Shown here: positions 5,158-9,738 of the stretch, in pieces
How positions within the stretch are numbered: position 1 is the first letter of the stretch
Layout: each line of letters starts with the position of its first letter
NCBI GenBank assembly: GCA_003448875.1
Contig: DLXG01000115.1
Coordinates: 1 to 9,738, forward strand
From: Anaerolineaceae bacterium
GTDB taxonomy: Bacteria > Chloroflexota > Anaerolineae > Anaerolineales > Anaerolineaceae
Length of the DNA stretch: 9,738 nt
Reading direction: 5' to 3'
Notes under the pieces: generated by a model
Seen by the model: only the letters and a program-made list of their open reading frames with translations
Told to the model about the DNA's origin: nothing
Databases searched by the model: none
Program-made: the position numbers and the translations under genes

Positions 5158-5912
5158 AAGTCGAAATCTCCGCTCTCAGTCACACTTTTTTCACCCCTCA
5201 GCCGCGCCCGGCGCTGCTTGACCTGACCCTGACCATTCCCAGCGGTCAGTTCACCGCCATCATCGGCCCGAGCGGCTGCGGCAAGTCCACCCTCCTGCGG
5301 CTGATCGCCAGCCTGCTCCAGCCGACCAGCGGCCATATCCGCCTGAACGGCCAAACCCCTGCCGAAGCCAACGCCGCCCGGCAGGTGGCCTGGCTGGCTC
5401 AGAGCCCGGCCCTGCTGCCGTGGCTGACGGTAGAAGGCAATATCGCCCTTGCCCGCAAACTGCTCGCCACCCGTCTCAATCATCAAATGAGCGTCCACGA
5501 AGCCCTGCAGCGGGTAGGGCTGGAAGATGCCGCTCAGGCCTACCCCTTCACGCTCTCCGGCGGTATGCAGCAGCGGCTGGCGCTGGCGCGCCTGCTGATT
5601 CAAAACGCCGGTCTGTGGCTGATGGACGAGCCCTTTGCTGCCCTTGACGAGATCACCCGTGAACAGCTGGCCGAGATGCTGCTGGAACTGTGGCAGCCCG
5701 CCCAGCCAACCGTGCTGTGGGTAACCCACAATATCTACGAGGCACTGCGTTTAGCCGGACGCATTATCGTTCTCTCCGCCGCGCCCGGGCAAATTGTGGC
5801 CGATATCGCTGTTGACTTACCCCACCCGCGCCGTGAGGATGCGCCTGCCTTTCAAGACCTGCTGCGTGAGGTGCGCGCCGCGCTCAATCAGGCCGTGGAG
5901 GTTTACGCATGA
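5154..5912 (+). CDS. ABC transporter ATP-binding protein (nitrate/sulfonate/thiamine-precursor type)
   Basis: This 252-residue cytosolic ATPase has the full motif set: Walker [10 protein letters not shown] (38-46), Q-loop Gln83, signature LSGGMQQR (134-141), Walker B LWLMDEP (154-160) with catalytic Glu159, D-loop AALD (162-165) and H-loop His192 in WVTHN. The SGGMQQR signature and the [17 protein letters not shown] tail (210-226) are typical of the SsuB/TauB/ThiZ group. It energises uptake through the permease encoded next. Its ATG overlaps the regulator's stop (ATGA), and its own stop overlaps the permease start in the same way, indicating translational coupling. Substrate cannot be told from the ATPase. 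Confidence 0.95.
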   Translation: MKVEISALSHTFFTPQPRPALLDLTLTIPSGQFTAIIGPSGCGKSTLLRLIASLLQPTSGHIRLNGQTPAEANAARQVAWLAQSPALLPWLTVEGNIALARKLLATRLNHQMSVHEALQRVGLEDAAQAYPFTLSGGMQQRLALARLLIQNAGLWLMDEPFAALDEITREQLAEMLLELWQPAQPTVLWVTHNIYEALRLAGRIIVLSAAPGQIVADIAVDLPHPRREDAPAFQDLLREVRAALNQAVEVYA

Positions 5913-6673
5913 GGCGCTGGCGACTCACCGGCGGGCAGATTGCCCTTCTGATCGTCCTGTCCTTCCTGCTGCTGTGGGAAGCAACAGTCAGACTGTTAGG
6001 TGTTCCCGTGTACCTGCTGCCGGCCCCCAGCCGCATTTTGCGCACCCTCTTTGAACATCCCGCACTGTACGCCCAGGCCAGCCTGCTGACATTGGGTGAA
6101 GCCTTTGCCGGTTTGTTGATCGGCCTGCTGGCCGGGGTGATGATCGCCGCCCTGCTCACCCTGCTGCCCGGGCTGGAAGAGGGCGTGATGACACTGGCCA
6201 TCCTGCTCAAATCCACCCCGCTGGTTGCGATTGCCCCGCTTCTGACCATCTGGCTTGGTTTTGGTGTCTTGCCTAAAATCCTCATCACCGCCCTGCTGAC
6301 CTTCTTTCCCGTGCTGGTCAACGTCCTCAGCGGATTGCAAAAAGCCGAAAGACATCATCTGGAATTATTCCACTCATGGCACGCCTCGCGCGGCGAGGTC
6401 TTTCGCCACCTGCGCGCGCCCAATGCCCTGCCCTACCTGTTTGCCGCCCTCAAAATCTCCGCCCCGCTGGCGTTGATCGGCGCTGTTGTGGCCGAGTGGA
6501 CAGGTGCATCCGGCGGATTGGGGCGGGTGATGTGGCTGGCCTACACCAATCTCAATCTGCCCTTCCTCTTTGCCGCCATTTTCATCCTCGCCGCCGCCGG
6601 CATGTTGCTCTACCGCCTGACGGTCTGGCTGGAGCGGCGGGTCATTTTCTGGCAATCCCACCCCGAAGCCTGA
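5909..6673 (+). CDS. ABC transporter permease (SsuC/TauC/ThiX type)
   Basis: This 254-residue inner-membrane protein has about six hydrophobic segments (roughly 9-25, 58-84, 96-118, 122-140, 178-197, 215-236). It carries a BPD_transp_1 cytoplasmic EAA-like loop around 155-185 ([20 protein letters not shown]), with the following [15 protein letters not shown] at 191-205, standard for the nitrate/sulfonate/thiamine-precursor permease family. It would form a homodimeric channel with the ATPase. The ATG overlaps the preceding stop, and the stop is followed 9 nt later by the binding-protein ATG. Full length for the family. Confidence 0.94.
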   Translation: MRRWRLTGGQIALLIVLSFLLLWEATVRLLGVPVYLLPAPSRILRTLFEHPALYAQASLLTLGEAFAGLLIGLLAGVMIAALLTLLPGLEEGVMTLAILLKSTPLVAIAPLLTIWLGFGVLPKILITALLTFFPVLVNVLSGLQKAERHHLELFHSWHASRGEVFRHLRAPNALPYLFAALKISAPLALIGAVVAEWTGASGGLGRVMWLAYTNLNLPFLFAAIFILAAAGMLLYRLTVWLERRVIFWQSHPEA

Positions 6674-6682
6674 GAGGTGAAC

Positions 6683-7699
6683 ATGAACCGCATTCCTGCT
6701 TTTTCACTGATCCTCGTTCTCATTCTGCTGGTGTCCGCCTGCACAGCCGCCGCTCCGCCCCCAACCCCAACCACAAGCGGGCCGCTGACGCTGACCTTCA
6801 TGGCCGGTTACAAGCCCCAGGCCAATCTGCCTTTTGTGGGTGCTTATGTCGCCAAAGAAAAAGGTTTCTTTGAGCGCGAGGGGCTGGATGTGACCATCGA
6901 GCATTCCGCCGGCCAAGGTGAGCATCTGCAGCTGCTCACCGCCGGCAAGGTGCAGGTGACGACACAGGATGCCGCCGTCCTGTTACAGCGGCGCGCTGAT
7001 CCGGGCCTGCCGCTGGTCTCCATCGCGCTGATCGGTCAGCGCGGCCAGCAGGCCTACGCCGCGCTGGCTTCCTCCGGCTTGCAAACGCCCAGGGATTGGG
7101 AAGGCCGCACGGTGGGTTATAAAGGCACCCCTCCACCCGACCTGTTCGCCCTGCTCAAAGCCGCCGGCGCCGATGCGGAGAAAATTTCACTGGTCAATGT
7201 CGGCTTCGACCCGCGTATCCTCACCGAGGGCAAGGTGGATGTCTATCCGGTCTTTAAGTCCAACGAACCGTACCTGATTCGCTCGTGGGGCTACGAATTG
7301 ACGCTTTGGGACGCCGCCGATTACGGCGTGCCGACCCTCGGCCTGACTTACGTCACCACCGAAAGTATCCTGCAGGAACAGCCCGAAGCCCTGCGCCGCT
7401 TCCTCAAAGCCGCGCTGGAGGGCATCCGCTACGCCGAGCAGAACCCGGATGAGGCGGTGGAGATTGTGCTGAAATACACCGGCCCGCAGGCCGATCCCCA
7501 GCACATGCGCTACATGCTGGAAAGCGAACTGCGCGACGCTAAAAGCGCCACGACCGAACAGTACGGCTACGGCTGGCAGACCCTCGAACAGTGGTCCGCT
7601 CTGGCCGAGATGCTGGTGCAGGCAGGGATTATTCCTTCGATTGACGTAGAGAAGGCATTTGGGAATAGAATTCTTGAAGAAATTATAGTTATCCCTTAA
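6683..7699 (+). CDS. NMT1-family substrate-binding lipoprotein of the ABC transporter (ThiY/RibY-like)
   Basis: A 338-residue secreted lipoprotein. The ATG at 6683 is preferred because GAGAGG at 6672-6677 lies 5 nt upstream; a GTG at 6677 is in frame but falls within this site. The signal peptide MNRIPAFSLILVLILLVSAC ends in a lipobox with Cys20. A Pro/Thr-rich linker follows, then an NMT1/THI5-like binding domain: NLPFVGAYVAKEKGFFEREG (47-66), GQGEHLQLLTAGKVQVTTQDAA (about 77-98), VDVYPVFKSNEPYLI (about 189-203). This domain binds thiamine pyrimidine precursors (ThiY), riboflavin (RibY) or other small molecules; the PVFKSNEP segment fits ThiY/RibY more than the taurine/sulfonate proteins. 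The last dozen residues (about 327-338) are encoded by suddenly AT-rich DNA, and the stop overlaps the convergent endonuclease stop, so the native C-terminus may have been replaced when the neighbouring module inserted. Confidence 0.88.
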   Translation: MNRIPAFSLILVLILLVSACTAAAPPPTPTTSGPLTLTFMAGYKPQANLPFVGAYVAKEKGFFEREGLDVTIEHSAGQGEHLQLLTAGKVQVTTQDAAVLLQRRADPGLPLVSIALIGQRGQQAYAALASSGLQTPRDWEGRTVGYKGTPPPDLFALLKAAGADAEKISLVNVGFDPRILTEGKVDVYPVFKSNEPYLIRSWGYELTLWDAADYGVPTLGLTYVTTESILQEQPEALRRFLKAALEGIRYAEQNPDEAVEIVLKYTGPQADPQHMRYMLESELRDAKSATTEQYGYGWQTLEQWSALAEMLVQAGIIPSIDVEKAFGNRILEEIIVIP

Positions 7700-7709
7700 A
7701 CTTCTTCAA
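7674..7709. other. Inverted repeat across the convergent stop codons
   Basis: TTGAAGAA (7674-7681) and TTCTTCAA (7702-7709) are perfect 8-bp complements separated by 20 nt, and they span the two overlapping stop codons at 7696-7699. Neither side continues into a U-run, so it is at best a weak bidirectional terminator or transcript-end hairpin. I see no better terminator between the two converging operons. Confidence 0.3.
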
Positions 7710-8478
7710 CCACAGAATATAAATTTGGGAAAATATTTTGTCTTAGGCGGAACTTTGTACCATGATTGTGACCGGTGCGTGCATCAAAGTCAACCAAGAT
7801 GTTTCCTTTTTCAATTTCCCGAACGAAATTTTCAAAATTGAACCCTTGCAGTACCATTATCTTTTTATAATGGTAGTATTCCTCACCTTCGATTTCCTTG
7901 ACATCGGCTTCAATATACAAAGTGTTAAGCAACTTCGTTCCCGCTTTATGACATAAATCATCAAAACCCCAATAGGGTTGCGGATTAAGTTCTGCTAATC
8001 CGACCCTGCTCGCAACAGTATTCAACCAATCTTTATGCCTATTATCTACATAAGTGTAATCAAATGAAACAAGTATCTTTCGGTTTACTCGGTCAACTTT
8101 TATCATAAAACCTCTATCTGTCCTCCCTGCACCATTAATAGTTTGGCGAAAGCTCATCTCGTTAGCGGAATATTTCAACCCAGCCAATTCATGTTTCCAC
8201 CCATATTTTGGTAAAAGAATTTTAGGTACAAATCTTACCGCCCGAGGGGATGGTTCCATATGAAATAAAGTTGTTAAGGCACTTGTATCTGCTCTTTGAC
8301 ACTTGAGTTCCCATTCCGAAGCATTAGCTAAAGGCAAGTTGTTTTCTTCTATGCCAAGAAGATCTTCAAGAGTATTTCCTACTCCACCAACATTACCGTA
8401 CCTAGCATTTTTAATCCAACCTTTGTCCCTTATTTTCTTGAGCTCATCAAGAAGTTCATTTTTAGTATAGATTTTCAT
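7696..8478 (-). CDS. MvaI/BcnI-family type II restriction endonuclease
   Basis: This 260-residue protein resembles MvaI and BcnI along its length. GNVGGVGNTLEDLLGIEENN (28-47) is the conserved N-terminal signature. ASEWELKCQR (53-62) provides the PD-(D/E)xK core, with Glu57-x-Lys59. SALTTLFHMEPSPR (66-79) follows, and the C-terminal GNILVDFDARTGHNHGTKFRLR (225-246) matches the family's conserved HxHGT-containing end. Known members cut CCWGG (MvaI) or CCSGG (BcnI) as monomers that nick each strand in turn, so a CCNGG-type target is likely here, though unproven. The ATG overlaps the methyltransferase stop by 4 nt (TCATGA), with GGAGG at 8490-8494, so endonuclease synthesis is coupled to methyltransferase translation. 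Composition is AT-rich. The stop overlaps the convergent binding-protein stop. Confidence 0.9.
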   Translation of the reverse strand: MKIYTKNELLDELKKIRDKGWIKNARYGNVGGVGNTLEDLLGIEENNLPLANASEWELKCQRADTSALTTLFHMEPSPRAVRFVPKILLPKYGWKHELAGLKYSANEMSFRQTINGAGRTDRGFMIKVDRVNRKILVSFDYTYVDNRHKDWLNTVASRVGLAELNPQPYWGFDDLCHKAGTKLLNTLYIEADVKEIEGEEYYHYKKIMVLQGFNFENFVREIEKGNILVDFDARTGHNHGTKFRLRQNIFPNLYSVVEEV

Positions 8479-9398
8479 GATTCGGGTGGCCTCCAGAAGT
8501 CAAGCAAGTATTCAAATGTGGTGCCCATCGTTATGTAATTACTGGGATAGCCAAAAATGCCAATTTTATTTACAATGTTTGTTCTATCCCAGATAATCGT
8601 ATTTCTTAGTTCATAACCCCGCTCACGTAATTCATTGATTAAGGCAACATGGATGGTGATACGTTCATTTTCCCACCACATGTCCGGCACATTAATAACA
8701 CAATGACCTTTCGGACGGAGAAGAGGAAGCAATCTCTCGAAAATATCTCCCATAGCTTTAGTGTAATCTTCCAACTCCATTGTTCCTAAATCGCGAGGAT
8801 CCTGGGAGTATTGTTCTATCTTGTTTAATTGTTCATTTTTTCTATTTCGTCTGGATTTGTTTTTTCTTTTTCGATTAAGTAAATTTGCGTAAGGCGGAGA
8901 GGTCCAGATCAAGCTGACTTTATCTTTATCAATATAATTTGGGATATTAAATGCATCATCCTGTATAGCAATTTGTTGAGCTTGATTGAAAAAATTATCA
9001 ACAGTAAGTCTCTCAAAACATAAGTCAATGTATTTCTCTTGCAAATCAAAACCCAGGGCATTTCGATTTAGATCCTTGGCAGCAACAAGCGTCGTTCCGC
9101 TTCCAACGAAAGGATCAAGAACCAATTCACCTTCATGTGTGAACAAACTGATCACCTTTTTTGCTAATGCTATTGGAAAAGTAGCAGGATGTACATTTTT
9201 ATCTCTAATATCTCTGCTCTCATAAAAAAATTGCCACACCCCAATTTGACTCTTTAGCCATTCTTTTGGGGTAAGACAATTAAGGTGATTTGGAGGACAT
9301 GAACAAGTTCTATCAGTACCAATGGTAATTTTAGTTTGGTAATATTGACTCGTTGGTTTTATTATTCTCGGTAACGTTAGATTTACCTGCTGAATCAT
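8475..9398 (-). CDS. DNA methyltransferase (N4-cytosine/N6-adenine class) of the restriction-modification module
   Basis: This 307-residue N6_N4_Mtase-type enzyme has a motif X-like region HPATFPIALAKKVISLF (70-86), then the SAM-binding motif I LDPFVGSGTT (94-103), and the catalytic motif IV TSPPY (166-170), whose Ser-Pro-Pro-Tyr form favours N4-cytosine methylation. The order X-I-IV with no large insert between I and IV resembles the gamma arrangement. A very basic stretch (175-192, RKRKNKSRRNRKNEQLNK in part) follows motif IV directly. It should protect host DNA from the partner endonuclease, and N4-methylcytosine in a CCNGG-type site would fit MvaI/BcnI systems. The ATG at 9398 follows GGAGG at 9409-9413 (10 nt spacing). 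A closer GAGGA abuts the start. No controller (C) protein gene precedes it. Confidence 0.9.
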   Translation of the reverse strand: MIQQVNLTLPRIIKPTSQYYQTKITIGTDRTCSCPPNHLNCLTPKEWLKSQIGVWQFFYESRDIRDKNVHPATFPIALAKKVISLFTHEGELVLDPFVGSGTTLVAAKDLNRNALGFDLQEKYIDLCFERLTVDNFFNQAQQIAIQDDAFNIPNYIDKDKVSLIWTSPPYANLLNRKRKNKSRRNRKNEQLNKIEQYSQDPRDLGTMELEDYTKAMGDIFERLLPLLRPKGHCVINVPDMWWENERITIHVALINELRERGYELRNTIIWDRTNIVNKIGIFGYPSNYITMGTTFEYLLDFWRPPES

Positions 9399-9430
9399 TC
9401 CTCAAATTCCTCCAGTTTAAATTCGTGCTT

Positions 9431-9444
9431 ATCAATTGCTTGAT
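9431..9444. promoter_or_regulatory. Small inverted repeat ATCAA-N4-TTGAT in methyltransferase leader
   Basis: ATCAA (9431-9435) and TTGAT (9440-9444) are perfect complements with a 4-nt loop, between the predicted methyltransferase initiation site and its Shine-Dalgarno. It might bind the methyltransferase itself or another repressor, or be chance in AT-rich DNA. Confidence 0.25.
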
Positions 9445-9481
9445 CATTACCATTATGTTATATTTATTTTTGACCATAGGT

Positions 9482-9511
9482 ATTATATCTTTTTTTAATG
9501 AACTTACTCAA
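9482..9511 (-). promoter_or_regulatory. Promoter for the methyltransferase-endonuclease pair
   Basis: On the minus strand TTGAGT (9511-9506), an 18-bp spacer and a perfect TATAAT (9487-9482) predict initiation near 9475, about 77 nt upstream of the methyltransferase ATG. It diverges from the promoter at 9534-9563. Confidence 0.55.
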
Positions 9512-9533
9512 ATCCTTCAGAGCTTTTTTGTTT

Positions 9534-9563
9534 TTGATGCAATCAAGATTTTTATGGTAAACT
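9534..9563 (+). promoter_or_regulatory. Extended -10 promoter of the right-edge gene
   Basis: TTGATG (9534-9539), an 18-bp spacer and TAAACT (9558-9563) preceded by TGG (extended -10 TGn) predict initiation near 9570. Each hexamer matches four of six positions, and the TGn compensates. Its placement just before a leader with an intrinsic terminator supports the call. Confidence 0.45.
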
Positions 9564-9566
9564 AAA

Positions 9567-9682
9567 CCCCGCAGGCGGAGCACGCAGCCTTCGACATCAC
9601 CTGTAATCGGCCTCAAAGGTGCAAGCCGGGTTAACCGGCAGGGGCAAACGCATCTTTGAGGTCTTTTTAATACGGAGAGTAT
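9567..9682 (+). promoter_or_regulatory. Structured leader with terminator: candidate riboswitch or attenuator
   Basis: About 115 nt lie between the predicted initiation site and the start codon at 9683. The first half (9571-9604) can form GCAGG:CCTGT (9571-9575 with 9600-9604). CCCC (9567-9570) can pair with GGGG (9641-9644) in the terminator's internal loop, a possible pseudoknot. CACCT (9598-9602) can pair with AGGTG (9617-9621), and GCCTT (9587-9591) with AAGGT (9616-9620); both would break the terminator stem and act as antiterminators. I could not match it to TPP, FMN, cobalamin, glycine, SAM, c-di-GMP or other consensus aptamers from memory. Confidence 0.5.
9609..9668 (+). terminator. 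Intrinsic terminator in the leader of the right-edge gene
   Basis: A 14-bp stem forms between 9609-9622 and 9650-9663 with two G-U pairs and no mismatch, followed by TTTTT at 9664-9668. The apical part carries an inner hairpin GCCGG/CCGGC (9625-9629 with 9635-9639, loop GTTAA) and an unpaired AGGGGCAAAC (9640-9649). No plus-strand gene ends nearby (the genes to the left converge away), so this terminator most likely controls read-through into the gene starting at 9683. Confidence 0.75.
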
Positions 9683-9738
9683 ATGCGCTGGGTACGCGAT
9701 TACACACCTCAACCGGTAGAAAACGGCCTGTACCGCTC
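9683..9738 (+). CDS. Unidentified protein, N-terminal fragment
   Basis: From the ATG at 9683 the frame stays open to the window end, giving MRWVRDYTPQPVENGLYR (18 codons plus 2 nt). GGAG at 9674-9677 lies 5 nt upstream of the ATG, and composition returns to GC-rich host style. The leader with promoter and conditional-looking terminator argues strongly for a real gene here. I do not recognise the family from 18 residues. Its identity would help decide what the leader senses. Confidence 0.6.
   Translation, partial: MRWVRDYTPQPVENGLYR

Larger units (their letters stand above)
7655..9560. other. AT-rich island carrying a restriction-modification module
   Basis: From about 7655 the sequence changes abruptly from GC-rich with GC-ending codons to AT-rich, and it returns to GC-rich near 9565. 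Both restriction-modification genes and their upstream region lie inside. No transposase, integrase, tRNA or flanking direct repeat is visible, so the transfer mechanism is unknown. Boundaries are judged by eye and are good to a few tens of bases. Confidence 0.65.

Noticed and set aside
5076..5729. 217-codon minus-strand frame opposite the ABC ATPase
   Set aside because: Antisense to Walker A and signature motifs of a clear ATPase; no start signal; composition is that of a shadow frame.
6677..6682. GTG start at 6677 for the binding lipoprotein
   Set aside because: The GTG lies within the Shine-Dalgarno region itself, whereas the ATG at 6683 has correct spacing and gives a normal lipoprotein signal.
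9353..9565. 70-codon plus-strand frame with a hydrophobic, membrane-like sequence
   Set aside because: It lies in AT-rich DNA where hydrophobic frames arise by chance, overlaps the methyltransferase start and its divergent promoter, and lacks a ribosome binding site.
9617..9663. Resemblance of GGTGCAAGCC, CCGGGTTAACCGG and AGGGGCAAAC to pieces of the c-di-GMP-I (GEMM) aptamer
   Set aside because: The pieces occur in the wrong order and spacing for that aptamer and all sit inside the terminator hairpin; I judge the similarity accidental without a covariance-model hit.
9464..9712. 82-codon minus-strand frame over the right-edge leader
   Set aside because: It runs antisense through the promoter, terminator and start of the plus-strand gene, has no supporting signals, and overlaps the methyltransferase promoter.
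1..9738. CRISPR arrays, tRNA or rRNA genes, insertion sequences
   Set aside because: No regularly spaced repeats, no cloverleaf or rRNA-like segments and no transposase-like frame were seen on either strand.

Overview
The window is a GC-rich, densely packed stretch of bacterial chromosome interrupted by one clearly AT-rich island (about 7.66-9.56 kb). Protein style (a short lipoprotein signal with Cys at residue 20, an NMT1-type binding protein resembling those of Chloroflexota, strong TTGAC(A/T)/TATAAT promoters, GC-rich codon use) makes an Anaerolineae-like Chloroflexota member my best guess. No rRNA or other marker is present, so this stays tentative.

Region 1 (1-2935, all on the minus strand) holds a GNAT-like acetyltransferase gene, then fdrA, then the first 28 codons of a DUF1116 (YlbE) gene that runs off the left edge. 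FdrA and YlbE correspond to AllF and AllG of Escherichia coli, two of the three proteins of oxamate carbamoyltransferase, so the block is probably a purine/allantoin nitrogen-salvage cluster. The DUF2877 protein (AllH/YlbF) and carbamate kinase would be expected further left. The GNAT-like gene and fdrA each have a near-consensus promoter (TTGACT, 17-bp spacer, TATAAT or TATACT) and a long leader. The fdrA leader (about 220 nt) folds into at least two good hairpins, one close to the ribosome binding site. An AATTGTC motif occurs near both promoters.

Region 2 (3215-3850, minus strand) is a membrane-anchored or exported DsbA-like thiol oxidoreductase. It is divergent from region 3 across a gap of about 150 bp that carries a 16-bp palindrome and a TTGACA promoter.

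Region 3 (4003-7699, plus strand) is a tight four-gene operon: an unusual regulator fusing an IclR-type winged helix to a C-terminal pyridoxamine-phosphate-oxidase-like (FMN split barrel) domain, then an ABC ATPase, an ABC permease and an NMT1-type substrate-binding lipoprotein. Coupling is by ATGA overlaps for the first three genes and a 9-nt gap for the fourth. The transporter resembles ThiXYZ (thiamine pyrimidine precursors) and RibXY (riboflavin). The regulator's C-terminal domain raises the possibility that it senses a flavin or vitamin-like ligand and controls the uptake genes.

Region 4 (7696-9398, minus strand) is an AT-rich type II restriction-modification module: a DNA methyltransferase with SAM-binding DPFVGSGTT and catalytic TSPPY motifs, overlapped by 4 nt with an MvaI/BcnI-family restriction endonuclease. 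Composition indicates horizontal acquisition. Its left boundary appears to lie inside the last codons of the substrate-binding protein gene.

Region 5 (9.53-9.74 kb, plus strand) begins the next host gene: an extended -10 promoter, a leader of about 115 nt containing an intrinsic terminator directly before the ribosome binding site (a riboswitch or attenuator architecture I cannot assign to a known class), and the first 18 codons of an unidentified protein.
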